In this document: piece by piece, positions 37,901 to 51,500 of the stretch
Layout of the letters: each line of letters begins with the position of its first letter
Numbering within the stretch: the stretch's first letter is position 1
Assembly (NCBI GenBank): GCA_023333565.1
Contig: JAJKFH010002749.1
Coordinates: forward strand, 372,001-436,000
From: Puffinus mauretanicus
Lineage: Eukaryota > Chordata > Aves > Procellariiformes > Procellariidae
Length of the DNA stretch: 64,000 nt
Direction of reading: 5' to 3'
The notes under the pieces: generated by a model
Seen by the model: only the letters and a program-made list of their open reading frames with translations
Told to the model about the DNA's origin: nothing
Database searches by the model: none
Position numbers and translations under genes: made by a program

Positions 37901-40900
37901 ACCTCTTCCATCAGGAGCACAGTCGTGCTCAGAGCAGCCAGCGGACACGATCCTTGCAAAGAAACAAATAGCATTTTGGGGCACTTTGCAGACTACTGGG
38001 GCCGTCATCCCACAGCCCTGCATTTTGTAGGCTGTCCTTCCCTGCTTGTCCTCAGGTCTGCTTGCTGAACTGGCACGGCATTTCACGAGCAGGGCCAAGA
38101 CCACTGTGCGAGGTAGGAAAGAGTTTTAGCATAGGAGAGCACAAGTTTGTATAGTAGGTTTACTCTGAGGGAGCAAGATTCCTGCATGAGATTGTGGAAA
38201 CAGTTCTCCTGGCTTCATTTATCCAAATACGGCATTGCCATCAGAACTGTGCTATTCTGACAGGTTACTGAGCGTATTTCATTGGTATTACAAGCAAGCT
38301 TCGAGCACAAAGGAGCATGACTTAGGTGTTTTAGGGAAGAAAAGACATGCTTTTTTGCAATGCCTCTTCATTCTTCCAGTATTTTTCCTTTTTCCCGTAA
38401 ATGTTTCTCATGGGATGCTTCAAAAATTCCAGCTGCATTTTATGAAATCATATTTTTCAAGTTCCCTGCTAAATATCTCAGTCAATTTAAAAACAAATAG
38501 TTAATACAAACTGAGTTTCTCTTCAGTTCATGCATTATTAAACACCCCCCTCCATGCACAAGGAATGGAAGAAGGGCTGGAATAAGTAGAAAAATAAGTT
38601 ACCGTAGAAGAGCTACCAGTAATTACTCAGCAAATACAATAAATTATTGTATATGTGGAAATTAAATGTACTTCATTTTGTTGTCAGTGAGTATTTTACA
38701 AGCGTGGGTGACAGAAGCATGCAGCAGAATATAAATGTGATACAACTGCCTTTTGCAGTATGTGTGTTTCCATCCAAGTTGGGATTTTTTTCTCCTCCTC
38801 CTCTCCTTTTGATTGATTTAAACTGATGGATGGTGAAGCAGGATTCTGAATTCACTGGTGTCTCAGCAAAGCAGTAAAAAGCAGCACAAGAAACACCTAT
38901 GAAAATTCACACTGAAATCTCATGCTCCCATTTGAATTACTGAACAGGGCAGCTCTTCTAAGAGGGTCCAATCCTCAGCTTCTCTAAAAACCCACTAGCT
39001 TTGACAAACTTTAAGCAGCCATTCAGATCAACTCAGATGAGACTATGTTGGGAACACCAGGCATGAGATTCAGATACATTTTTTGAGACTTATACAGCAT
39101 CTGTCCTCAGAGAGGCTTAGGAATGAGCCTTGGTTTTGCAGTTGTACAGAGCTCAACTTCAGTTTTAAAATCAGTTCCGCCTTCTGAGATTGTAATAGTG
39201 GACTCAGAGTCAGTGTCTCACAGACATTTGCCATGAATTCTGCAAACCCTCTTTGTCATCAGTAATAAGAGCCATTAACTCAAAATGTTTCTCCTCCATA
39301 AAATAACTTTTCTGAGCAAAGAATCAGCCCTCCACTTGCTAGAGCACAACAAAGGGAAAATAAAAATCAAAGGAGGGGTGCATTGTCAAGGCTATTTAAC
39401 CAAATGGCTTAAAGGAGTAGAGGATGTGTGGCAACATAACCACCCTGTATTGTCATGAATAAAAGTGACACCTTCAAAACAAGAAAGGCAGAAAACTTAC
39501 TCCAAATGCAATGGATGTCCAAGCCCATGGGTAACTTTAAACCTCTATCTGGCAGATACAGTTCTGTTAGCTGGCAATGAATGGCATGCCCTTACATTTA
39601 TGGTGGTCCTCAGATCCCTAGAGGACATGGTAAATCGATGATTAGCACATTTGTCACGTGGATCTGCCTTGAAGCTAATTCTCGTTCTCGTTAAGATATG
39701 AGAATAATGCAGCATGAATCCTTCAGAAAAACAGATCAAAACACAGTCTTATAAGTACAAACCCATTCTGTTCCCACTCCCCCGCCGGTAGCCACCCCTT
39801 TCCGACTAATTACGTCCTCAGTCACTCCCGAATGATTTTCACTATAACCAGAAAGGACAGCAGCCGCACAAGACACACCAGACGCTGTCATGGGATGTCC
39901 TGCACCCCACACTTTTGAAATAAAACACAGAAACCCACTTGGGTAAGGAAAGTTATCTCGTATTTCAAGAGGATGGAAAAACTGTGATCGACTTGCTGAT
40001 TAGAAAAAAAAGGTAGCACAACAAAGATTAGTATATGAATGACGCTACCTTTCCATTCCCTACAAATGTGTGGAATTGCCCCCCATCACCGGCAATTCAG
40101 GCAGTTACTGACTGTAAAGAGGTCTGACTGTTGACAACACAGACAGGCTGTTGCACGCTGTTTTGACAGTGAACAGGGTACAGACTACCAACGGAGCAGG
40201 TTTTCCAAAAGGGGAGGAAATAGTGAAAGTTGACCACGTATCTAACAATCCAGCTAATGATTACTCAGAGTAGCTACTGATTTTGTAGCCTCTCTTTTCC
40301 AACCCTTGTTCATGCCATCCAATAGACATTGATGGTAGCATGATTTTAACAAAAGCATGAGATTTTCAGAATCAGGACATGCATAATGAACAACAATGCC
40401 ACTCACAACTGCTCAGCTGCTGCCAAGCAAGCATTTCTGAAAAGCACCACTGAAAAGCAAGTTTCACCCTGGATGTGCAAACCCAGCAAACAATGCCTAA
40501 ATAGGTAACAGAGGATATGTGAGCACGCTGCAGCACCAGTTTCTCAGACTAGTAGCAATAAACATGTTGGTTATTTGTTTTGTGTTTATGCCCCGTCCAA
40601 ACATCTACCTATTAAAAAACCCAACAGCTTTGTGTGTTCTTCAGAGAACAACTGGGTTTGCAAATCAATGTTTGCACCCAGTCTTTTCTGTCTGTGATCA
40701 GATCAAAAAAAAAAAAGAGAAAGAAAAAATGGCCTGTGAAGATTATAGGGCTAAGTCTGCAGAACTCAATGTAACATCAAGCCAGGCTATCTGAAGAGCG
40801 TGGATTTCCTGCAGAGATGGGAAACTCAAAGCACAGAGCACTGCAGACCCCCAGTCAGAGCCACAACAGACACTATGCAGCAAGTTCTGGAGAACTAACC

Positions 40901-43189
40901 TCCCGGCTGCCAACCAAGTTGACAGAACAAAACTGAACCCGTTTAATTCACATGGGAATCTCACCTGGGAAAGAATAGACTAAAAACCAAGCAAAGGCTT
41001 CAAGACTTAAGCTGTCATAAGCAAGGGTGCTCTCACTTCCTAAGAAATAACCACTCTGATTTCAGTCTCTCAGAATGAGGTGGCACAGCTGATTTCAGCA
41101 CCCTTGTGTGAAAACTAGTGGAGAACTGAGCACGTATTACAGATTTGCTTGGCATAAACCAATAGAGAAAGAAGAGAGATGCTTACAAAGGCTTCTGTCA
41201 TCAGCACTACAGAATCAGCACTGTCTTTATTCTAGCTTTATTTACAGGAAACAATGATGGGGAAAAAAAATCTTGAAGACAGATCTTACTCTTGAAGAGT
41301 CGCCAACTTAAAAAGTTAGTCTTTCGCCATAACTTCAGCCAGTACAAGTAGGCCAGCATTAGTGGATTAAAAAAATGTTTCTTTTAAGCATTGATGATAT
41401 GTAGCTGTTTTCCATTAGAGAAGTTTGCATATCTTGAGGGCCTAGTTCCATGATAAGTGACAATTCCACAATAAAATCCCAGTCAAAGTGATATTCACAA
41501 TAGGTCCTCCTGAACACAACTGGTAAAACACACTTCCTCCATGCTGTTTTATTATCTGCAGAAACTATTAAGAAGAAAAATTAGAGCACTAGAAAGTAGG
41601 CTAATCAGTTTTACATACTATCTGAAGAAGTAACAATTATGGAGATGTTTTCCAACTTAAAAAAATGCCTCAAAACAACAAAGTGCATCTAGACTCCTAC
41701 CATTGAACAAAGAGGCAGGGAAGAGTGAGCAAAGAAAAAAAATGGCAAGTTTTTCATGATGATCAAAGCTGTCAAAGAAAATTAAGGTACAATATTAAAA
41801 AAAAAAAGACAGCTATGATGCAATTGCAAATTCAAAAATCTCCTTCTTCTGCTACTGAACTCTCTCAGTTTAGTCAAAATAAGTCTCCAATTAGAGACTC
41901 AGCAAAAGGTCCTCTAAGTGAGCAGATGTGACTGCATGGCTGAGGAATTAAGGCTACAGTTCCCCAGCAGCTCTTTCTCTCCTCTGATGTTTCATCAGTT
42001 GGGGAAAAAAAAGCATGGTCTTTATTGCGTGTATTGAAACAGGTTAATAAGCACCAACAAGTAGCACAGTTTTGCCCAGCAAGTCTACATATTCTGAAAC
42101 AAGTTCACATCCACCATCAAAGGAGAAACAGCACCGAATATCATCCTTGTTGATACACGTGGGTTTAGCATGTTTTTTTTCAGCATCACTGGTTTTCCAC
42201 CCAGAGTGAGCAGAAGCCAACATTGAAATATGCCATGTGAGAGCTAGCAATGAAAGTTGAGGAGGAGAGGAAGGAATACAAATAAATAAGGGGAGGTAGT
42301 AAGGAGCTGTTGTCATAGCTCCCAGTACTTGACAGATCCTCAGTTGATGTAAATTTTGTCCTTCTCTCTTTCTTTCCCTGTGTCAAGCCTCCAAAGAAGG
42401 TTCTCGTCCTGTACAGCACATTCAAACCTACCTATGGAAAAATGCAGAAACGACTTCCCCTAAGGTCTTACCCATCTTTATTTTTAGAAATAGCCCCCAA
42501 AAAATCACACCTGAGAGTAGTGAATTGACTTAAAAAAGAGGGAGGTCCACAGCAATGTCCTCGGGCTAAACTGGATCTTGAAATTCAAAGGCTGAGGGCA
42601 GTCACACCAAGCAGCCTCTGCCACAGAGGTAACCCCTTCTGCAGTAACTCCTCCAAGAAACCTTCTTTCCCACGTCATGCACAAGAGCCCATTGTACAAA
42701 ACTGAAATGTTTTAAAAGACCTCCTCCCTTGTGCCCAAGTAGAAACAGGCAGAAACCTGAGCACAGAGCCATGACCTCTGCTTTTTCTCACCATACCCAT
42801 CTCATTTGCAATAGGGAGGATGTCACCTGACATCCTGCTCTGCCCCAGGTATCTTCATGCCCCCACAAAGACCACATCATGTGCAGGACCAGTACTGTTA
42901 CTCTTACCCATTAATTTCTTAAGTACTCACCCAGAGGAATCAAGAGAACTATTGTACAACCTCAGATGTCAGCTAGGAAATCTCATCTCACTACCTCCAA
43001 GCTTTAAATGACAGCTGATCAAAATGCTTGCATTTTTTCCTTTTGGTACCATCTAGGTTTTCTAGAGATGCAAAAAGACTCAGGGTCAGGTCTCTCAAAA
43101 CGTCCAAACCTGACAAGGACATTGCATATAGTGACATTTTTGCATCTCTGCTCCAAAGCATCTTTTCCCTGCGTGCAGTGTATCCATCA
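34963..43189. other. Non-coding stretch, no gene recognised
   Basis: AT-leaning DNA with A-runs (35548-35559, 40707-40717, 41796-41806). All frames are short and featureless, the longest about 107 codons and overlapped on the opposite strand. If the CpG island at 43.2-44.8 kb starts a minus-strand gene, this would be its first intron; if it starts a plus-strand gene, this is upstream intergenic DNA. Confidence 0.6.
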
Positions 43190-44139
43190 CGCCCTGCCGC
43201 AGCACGCAGTCTTATCCCAAACTACCAACCAACTCCGCAGCACTGCGAGAGACCGGGCGAGAAGAGCACAGCCGGGGAATAGACTAACAGAAACATGGTA
43301 TCCGCCTTCATCCACAACCGCCTCTCCGTGGGCCGCTCGCGGGAATCACCGCTCTGTCCCCACTCTCGGGGCGAAGACAACCCACGCGTTTTCACTACAG
43401 ACACGGTCTGACGGTACCACGGGCTGCCCCGGCAGTGAGCTGGGGCGAGGGGAAGGTGTTTGCAACCCCAGGGACCCCGACCCAGGCACCAGCGAGGTGC
43501 CAGCCTGCACAGCTCCACAGAGATCGGGAGCGGAGGCGGCGGTGAGGGACCCCCCTCGCAGGGGGAGGTTCCCGCGTGGAAGGGCCGCGTCCGCAGCACC
43601 ACGGCAGGGCAAGGGGCCGCCCCGCACCTTCTCGTGGGCAAAGTGCCCCTCCGTAAACGGACCGCGGTCACCGCGGCGCTGCCTGCGCGCACGCTCCTCG
43701 CCCCAGCGGGCCACCCCTCGTCCTCCGCTCGCCCTGTGGCGACCGGCGAGCCCGCACCGGCTCCGCACGGCCCCTGGCTGGTGCCGGCACCCCGGGCTCT
43801 GCCCCTGCACTGCTTCCAGGGCATCCCAGGGACGCTGAAGGTGCAGAGGACAATCCCGTAAGTTCCCGCATCCCAGCCCGTCTCGGCTTGCAGAAACGTG
43901 GGGGAAGCGGGAAAGCAGCCGCGTCGCCCCGGCTCCCGCCGCCCAGACGCCCCCAGGGCCATGCCGGGCTCCTGCCGCCTCCCCGAGCCCCGGGACACGG
44001 GGCCGCACGGGCGGGCCGGAGGCACCTCCGGCAGCGGGCTCCCACCCGCCCCCCGCCGCCCACCCCGGTCCCCCGCACCCCGCGGGGCCGCACGGGCAGC
44101 CCCCGCAGCGGCCCCCCGCACGCGCCCAGCCCGGCTCAC

Positions 44140-44184
44140 CCCGCGGTGCGGCGCGGCAGCCCCGCTACGGGCGGCGGTCTCCAT
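44140..44184 (-). CDS. Candidate first coding exon inside the CpG island
   Basis: An ATG at 44184-44182 (minus) with G at +4 opens 15 codons, METAARSGAAAPHRG, directly followed by a good splice donor (GGG then GTGAGC). The exon would end in phase 0. It lies in the middle of the island with GC-box-rich DNA upstream (44200-44640), the layout expected of a vertebrate housekeeping-type 5' exon. The Ala/Arg/Gly-rich start is typical of such exons and does not identify a gene. I could not find the second exon. Alternative readings are a 5' UTR on either strand, or no coding at all. Confidence 0.25.
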
Positions 44185-44444
44185 GCGGGCGGGCGGGCAG
44201 CGCCCGCCAGCCGGGCATCGTGGTCCGCCCTCCCTCCTCGGCGCGGTGGAGAGGGGCGGGGGCCGGGGACGCCCTCCCTTTTTCCCTTCTTCTTTTTCGC
44301 CCCCTCCCGCCCCCTTTTTCTCCCTAGCGATGCCCGGAGGATAACCGGCGCGGGTCCTTCCCCATCGCCCGCCTCTCCTCCTCTGCCTCCCCGTGCGCCG
44401 GACCCGGCTGTCAGCCCCCCGCCCCGGCTGCGGAGCGGAGGGAG

Positions 44445-44490
44445 GGGACAGGGGCCGGCCGGGAGGGGCGGGCGGAGGGGAGGGGAGGGA
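44445..44490 (+). other. G-quadruplex-prone cluster in the CpG island
   Basis: Successive G-tracts (GGGACAGGGG, GGGAGGGGCGGGCGG, AGGGGAGGGGAGGG) with loops of one to a few bases give several overlapping quadruplex options on the plus strand. Such tracts are common in CpG-island promoters and here lie upstream of the candidate minus-strand start codon. Confidence 0.7.
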
Positions 44491-45567
44491 GCGGGATCCC
44501 CCCGGGCACCGCCGCGGCTCCCCCCGCCCGGCCCGGCGCTGCCGTGCCCCCGCCGGCCCCGGCTCTCTCCTTTGTGCCGGAGGCACCGGTCCCCGGGGCC
44601 TTCCCCGCTTCACACGCCGCGGGGGCGGGGAGCCACACGACCCCCCCACCCCGGGGACATTCCTACCTGTAATTCGGCAGTTGCCAGGCAGAGGCGGGAC
44701 GCGGTCCGGCAGCTCCCCTCCTGCTATTCCTCCCCCGGCCCCCGGCTGTATGTGGTGAGCATACAGCTTCATCCAGCATCACCACAGGCTGGGCTGCACA
44801 CCCCCCAAAAAAAGGGAGGGGGGAGGAGGATGAACGCAGGGAGCAAAGCGGACACACAGAGGGATGAGATCTGGGTGACCCGTAACAACGTTGCTGCCCC
44901 TAAGCCCAGGGATGCTCTGGATTAGAGGACCCTCGCAGCCTGGAGCACAGGGCATGCCAAGGGCAGCAGGGTGGGATCCAGGCCCTGGTCCAGGCCCTGG
45001 CATCACTGGCATGCCTCCTTCCCCCATGTCTCATCGTGCACGCGCAGGGCACCAGGCAGGACTGCTGACCGAGACCGCTGCACAGTGTTGTGGACCCGTA
45101 CTCAAAAACTGTGCATTGCCCCATCCACCCGAGCAGCTCTTGCCGTGCAGGAGCTGCCGGCCCACTCTGAACTCATGGTACCTGGCATAACCTGTCCTCA
45201 ACAAACTATCACTTACAAGCTCAGTGAGAACAACAAGAGAGTAGCTTACCCTGCGTTAGGCTCAGATTTGCCTCCAAGTCACAGCTGTGTTATAAATTAT
45301 AAGTGAGAATGGTACCAACTATTTATACATAAGCCAAATTCCTAGTTGTCAGGGCAAAGAAAAAGTGACCCAGGAGTTGTTCTACTGCAAATGAGCGCAG
45401 CGTCCTGGCTTCCCACAAGTGTGTGAAGTGCTCTTGCCAACATGCCTTAACTGTAAAATGGAAAAAAAATAGCATCCACAAGCTAGAGTAAATCATAAAA
45501 ACTCTGTGGAGCAATGGAGCTTCATTCCTCAGTTGCCAAGGTAGCTGTAGAAGCGTTTCTGGGTAGT

Positions 45568-45650
45568 TCACTACCCTCCCATTTCACAGGCGGGGAGCAC
45601 AGTGCCACACAGCAGGGAGGTGACTTGCCCAAGATCACCAGAAAGCCCAG
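45568..45650 (+). mobile_element. MIR/CORE-SINE-like relic
   Basis: The segment CCATTTCACAGGCGGGGAGC, then ACAG...AGGGAGGTGACTTGCC, then CAAGATCACCAGAAAGCCCAG follows the conserved MIR 3' core (CATTTTACAGATGAGGAAAC, GAGAGGTTAAGTAACTTGCC, CAAGGTCACACAGCTAG). Preserved landmarks in the right order and spacing support an old MIR-type SINE. Both ends are indistinct. Confidence 0.65.
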
Positions 45651-48482
45651 ACTGTTTGCATCATGGCCACGTGGACTGAACGGCACAGGCAGACAAGTAG
45701 CGTAAAGTTATCCACTTAAGGCTGAGAAGTATTAAGTTTTGTCTGCTGCAATGCAGAGGAAAACATATTTGTGCATCCAGAGCCCTTTTCCTTTGTAAGA
45801 CATCAGGAGCACAGGCACAGCCCACTGAAGACATCTCAGTTGCAGGAGAGAGGTATTCCCGTTCATTTAAGCAGTGTAACAGCATGGGCAGCATTGGTCC
45901 AATCATACCCAAAGACTGATATTTACCAAACAGATCAATCAACTTAAGTTAATTTGAAGAATGAGTGCTTGGAAACTAACATGAAAGTGTCGTCTTTGCA
46001 GCTTCACATCCCTGCAGTTTCATCTTTTCTTTCACATCTCTCCATAAGAGAAGTGGCATCTACTGTCCTTGGTGGATGTGGAGGAGACAGGGGGAAACCA
46101 AAACACTAACATGCCTTTCTGCTGTTTCCCCACTTTGCATCATCAGCAAGCCTAGTAGAAGCAGAGCAGGAAGGCAGGATTTGTTTTTCCTCCTGCTTTT
46201 TGGTCATATGGATTTCTGACCTGCTTGTCATTTCAGGGAAGCTCAGCAGGGCATGAGGTTTTCTTTCCTAGTGTGGGTGTTGTGTGGCTTGCGTGGAGCT
46301 ACAGCAGTAGCAACAAGAGCTATTTTTAGCCTAAAGTAGGCCAGGCAGTTCCAGAAGACATATTAATAGGAGGAACATTTGAGAACAAAACAAGCAAACA
46401 AAAGAGAAAACAAACTCAGAAATGTAAACAAGAATCATCTTTTACCAGAAGCACTTGCTAAATAGTAAATGTAGAAACTGCGTCCTGTGCCCATGACCCC
46501 ACCCCACAAAAACCAAACTAATGTAACCTCTGAACAGGATGTGTTGCCTTCAGAACAACCAAAGTACCTTGGTTTAGCAGCATACATCTGGGCTGGGATT
46601 TTTAGAGATGCCCAATTCAGCAGTTTTCAGTATGCATTAATTTCCCAGAAAAAGCATACCTAGGCTGGTAATTTAAATAGATATTAATCTCCTTCTTAGA
46701 GTTTGGTACACATCTATGTTTTGAATCAGAGTGTAGCTGGTACCCAAAATACATTGAAACTGGTTGCCCAACTTGCTGGGAGAATACTTGCCACGTTTGT
46801 TAGTGAAAACCTGCTCTCTATGTGCAGCTCTCTACAGTAGGCAGAAAAAAGAGGTAAGGTTATGTACTATAGAAAAAAAGATTCATTTTTTACTGCTGAA
46901 AGCAACAAATTTTAGTTTTCGATCAATGATAATTCAGTGAGGGACACAGCTATCAGCTCCTTCATCTAGTATTGGAGATTGCAATAATTCAGCAGTCTGT
47001 AAATCTTCACGGAAAAATGAGTGTAACGACATTCACCACAACCACATGTGTACTTCCCACATGGACTCACATAGCTGGTTTAGTGATTTTTTTAGCTCCT
47101 GGTAGTAGTTTCTCCTCTTTCCAGAAGAAGTCCCAATAAGACATCTCATGTTCTGATTCTTCTTAGAGGGTGAGTCATTCCATTGAAGCCTGCTGCAGGA
47201 CACATTCAGAAGTGTTTGCTTGCCTGAGTGTTTAGGTAGATCCAATACAGAAATCCAGAACAATCTGTGTCACCATAAGCCTTTAAGAGCTGAGCTTGTG
47301 TAGCACAACGTACAGGTTGGAAGCAGTTTTCCCTTTGTACAGGCGATCGCAATGAAACTTTATGTCAGGAGAGATATGGCTACCGAAGTCCTATAATCAC
47401 ACATTATTCTATCACGTCTTGTAGTAGGATGCTCATAGTGACAACAAAAGTGTTTGCTATATTTAGCATGCATTTGCTTGCTGTTAATTTCATGAGACGA
47501 TTTCCTCAAAAAGAAGAAAGAATCAGCACTTTTTGCTTTATTCCTCTAATTCATAAACACCTCTTTGAAGTCCCCATCTGACTTTTTTCCACACCAGTAT
47601 GAATACATACAAGGTTTCAGATGAAGTCACGTCAGAGTATAGTGCATAAGAATTCAACATAAGGCCTTGCTGTTATCATCTGTCAATAGATTTGCCCCAA
47701 TATTCTCTTCAGTGTGCAAAAGGATAGACTTTCTGCAAAGCTTTTTGAATCCAGTTAGACTTTCAAGTGTTTCACTGACCAGAACAGCTGGATCTAATTC
47801 ACACCCACACCTATCTGTGCACGGAGCAAGAAGATGACAACATACAAATGCACAGACCAAACTGCATCTGTAGGATTTGTGTATAAGGCATGGAGATGCA
47901 AAGTCTGCAACCAATGTAACAAAAAATAATTTTAGGACTTATTGGGGGATTTTTTTAGCTGAGAACATTCTGTCTAAGAACACTGCAATTACTTAATCAC
48001 CTCTGCTAAGTGCTTGTCAAGCAGCAGTGACAGGTTACCAATCCTAGGCCTGCTTAAACCAATTTAGGCTACAACTCAGCAAAGCACCTGAAGCTAAGCA
48101 GGTGGCCACGCATGGCAGGTCAGGCAGCAGTTAGATAATTTGTCAGTCAGGTGTCGCTCTGGAAAGCTGGGGCTGACTGCTGCAGAGCTGCCAGTGAATT
48201 CAAGCTTGGGAGATCCCTTTTCACTATGGTTTATTTTCTCCTGCTATCTTGAAATGACATTACACACCCCTCATCACTAGCCAGAGACTTAACCATACCA
48301 ATTGTATGGTGTCGGATGTTTCTGGTCGAAAATTCAGTGCACTTATTTGTAAGTACATCAGTTGTCATAGTCTCAATAGCAGGGCACACTGCTGTCGTAC
48401 TACTGTCTCTTAAAATCTAGATTTACACAGCTTCCTTAGATCACAGATTGAAAACTCAGTTTCTCTAAGATCTGAGGGGGCC

Positions 48483-48546
48483 TCAGTAGGCCACCATCAC
48501 ATCCAAGAACTTCCTGAGTAGGCCACCATCACATCCAAGAACTTCC
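48483..48546 (+). repeat. Tandem duplication, two 32-bp units
   Basis: Units at 48483-48514 and 48515-48546 are identical except at the second base (C against G); both contain GTAGGCCACCATCACATCCA then AGAACTTCC. The exact abutment and near-identity indicate a recent local duplication, for example by replication slippage. No gene overlaps it. Confidence 0.95.
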
Positions 48547-51500
48547 ATCAGGTGACATCCCTGCCCTGGTGTGAAACCCCACACCAGGCGCTGGCCGGAC
48601 TGCAGAGGTGCCATAAGCCCGTCTTCACGGCAGTCAGCCCGAGAGGCTTCTCATCTCAGCTGTGAGTGTCAAATACACCTGAGTCAAGCAGCAGCCCACG
48701 CAAGCCTCTCATGACTAATTATGAGTGATCTGTCAAATTGCCAAAGTCCTGAAATAGATCAGGACCGCTTTTTGCTGGACACCGTCCAACCAACAAGCTC
48801 TCGACCAGTGCAGTCTGCGGCAGTGTGCTGCACAGGCAGAAGACCTGCAGGGAAGAGAAAGTAGCGGCGAGGCATCAAGGATTTCCTCTCACTCTTTGCA
48901 GACTTTGCTACGGTAAAGCTAATTAGTCGCAGGAAAATGCACCATCTGCTTCACCAACGTAAGATAGCAGTATTCCACTTCAGCTTCAGGGAAGACCAGT
49001 TTCATAAACAACACCGTACCCAAACCTCCTGTAAGATGGACTCTTTTGGCCACAGGGAGGTATGATGGGAGCTGCTATGTCTCATTAAATGCTCAGTAGG
49101 CTAAATGCAAAGATCAGTTTCTCATCTGAGAACAAAGGATACAAGCATAAAGTGCAAGTTAAAGCCCACAGAGATGGAATAGACCAATTTCTAACATGTT
49201 ACGTTGCTACTACAAGTATGAAAATTTTAGCTGCCAGTGACACAGAAGAAATCTTCACCATGGAGAAGATTCATGGGGAATGGGAAAAAAGCAACCTGGC
49301 AAGAGGGGTGTGAATACAATGAGCAATGCATCCTGCAACGCTGCTATCCAAATTATTCATTCTTTAAGGAGTGGGGAACCAGCTTTCTGCTTTTCAACAT
49401 CAGATTGATGCTTTCTAGCAAAAAAACCTCTATATGCATACATATACACACACACAAAGCTGCTGATAGGGTGTGATACAACTAAGTTTGGGAAAATCAT
49501 CTCATAGCTTTATGATAGCAAATTACACTTGCATAATGAAGTGTATTGGCAGGCAAGCTTAAGCTGTGTGGGTGTAGGCAGGTAGTAGGCTTCAGCAGTA
49601 ACTTAGAGAGCTGTTTCCTTAGCACATGTGAGGAGTTTATACGCCTCAATTTTTTTTTTTTTTAGTTTTCTTAAATTTTCTGGCATCTTCCTATTAACAA
49701 GAGAGAAGATACTATTCCCATATGGAAAACAGCAAATTCCTAATTACTGTACAGGAAGAGATGAACAAGCCAGAAGTGGAGATGCCCTGTTTTTTTTCTG
49801 CTATGTGCTAGAAACAGCACTCCAGACAAACAGTCCACAGTGTCTGAGAGCAAGATGTATACCGCAGCCCAGTGCTCTCCATTGCCCTTTATCTGTTGGC
49901 ATAAAGCCTCAAATCAGGACACACCCCGGTGTTCAAATACGGTGTTTGAACTCAAATTTTACATTGCTTAAAGTAATTTTTTTTGCCTGTGTACAGTTCT
50001 AGATTTTTTTGTTCCTTGTCAACTTGTTTTCTGTGGTCAGCATCGTTAATGGTGCTGGGTAAGTCCTGCCCTGACACGCGGATCAATGGGATTCCTCCTG
50101 TGCGGATCACTAGCAGCCAGCACATTCAGAAAAACAGTTATAGCAATGGGAAGAAGTTCCCCACAGGTTTGTGTAAGATTCAAAGAGGTGGAGATTTATC
50201 TCATTAACCCCCCTTCCCCATCATTTTATGAGCCTTTCTGGCCATTGACCTCCTATGCCAGAACAGCTGTGCAATTCCCTCCACCAGAGTCCTTGTCCAT
50301 GTGAGCTAGGACATGCCACACAAGCTCCGGGGGGTTTGCTGTACACCTCAGAAGGCATCTTCCCTTTCGGGAAGTGCAGTCTTGAAAAGGTACCATACCC
50401 AGGTCACTGTATCAGGTATATCACATCAGACGGAGATTACCCAGGTTACAGTATCAGAAATACCAGATTGGGTGTCTGTGGGGAAAAAGTAATTTGAGGT
50501 GGGTTGTTGATTTGGGAGGAGACTGAGGTGGACATAAGAAGGTACAAGGGTGGTGGGATGGAGGATTAAGAAATGGGAAAAGGGATAATAAGGTCTGCAG
50601 ACGATGTGAGTGGGGCTGTCTGGGGGTAGCCGTCAGGCAGCCCTGCACTTGGGCATGGCAGCTGGAGCAAGACAGCGAATGAAACCCGTAGCTACACCTT
50701 CACCACGCGAGTGGGGCCTGGTCTCAGCCTCAGGAGGAGTGCGTGGGAGTGGTCCAGCCCTGTATGTGTCCTTGTAACATCATGCGGGTGCCCATTGCGG
50801 GTCTGGCAGCATCGGGGGCTGCGCACCGCTCCCTAGCAGAGCTCCCACCTGCCTGTCCTTCCTTTGCTCTCTGATGCTGGAGATGTACACCTCTGCCATC
50901 CCACCATCCATGTCCTTGCCTCCTAACCCATTTTCAGTGCCTGCCGTTTCATGGTTCCAAGTCCAAGCTGTCAGTTGTTTGCAGCAAAGATAAAGCACGA
51001 GACTTTTAAGGACTAGGAGCAGCTTTGGAAAACCTGAACTGCCAACGTTAGGGTCAGAAACAGTCGTTAGGTATATCAGCCAGTGTCTATTGCTCTTTTT
51101 TTTTTCTCCAGTGTAGGAGTAATTTTAAAAGCCCTTTATCAAGGAAATCACTTGCCGCCAGTTTAAAATGAGTTGCCTTTATGTCAGCCAAGGACTTGAT
51201 CTCCCCCTGCCCACTCTACCTCTTTCCTGCACAGGAGCTTCCCCCTCTGTGCTCATCTGCTTACTCATGACTCCGCAGCAGAGCTCAAAGGCGAGTGCGA
51301 AGCCTCCAAGCAGCAAGCTATACATCAGATCAAATGCCAAGGTGAATTTCTGTGTTTCCGTGTGCTCAGCCTAACAACAGGATTAGCATGCAATAATACA
51401 GTGCCTGAAGTCTAAAACTAATTTGAAGTTTGTAGGACAGCTCTCTAGAAAGTAGGCTATTAAGAAGGGATGTAATTATTGAGTTTAATTACACTGTCAT

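Larger units (their letters stand above)
43190..44760. promoter_or_regulatory. CpG island, probable promoter and 5' exon region
   Basis: An abrupt change to very GC-rich, CpG-dense sequence for about 1.5 kb, the only such patch in the window. It contains many GC boxes of the Sp1 type (GGGCGG or its complement, for example around 44186, 44250, 44467 and 44620) and G-tracts able to form quadruplexes (44445-44490). No TATA box stands out, as is usual for island promoters. Splice-donor-like sites occur on both strands: minus GTGAGC at 44139-44134 and GTAGGA near 44666; plus GTAAGT at 43859 and GTGAGC near 44755. The direction of transcription is therefore not settled, and bidirectional transcription is possible. 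Long frames here (516 codons minus, 345 codons plus) are Arg/Pro/Gly-rich products of stop-poor GC-rich DNA. Confidence 0.85.

Noticed and set aside
43222..44772. 516-codon minus-strand frame and overlapping plus frames (345, 276, 148 codons) across the CpG island
   Set aside because: Arg/Pro/Gly-rich composition on both strands in stop-poor GC-rich DNA; no domain; expected by base composition.
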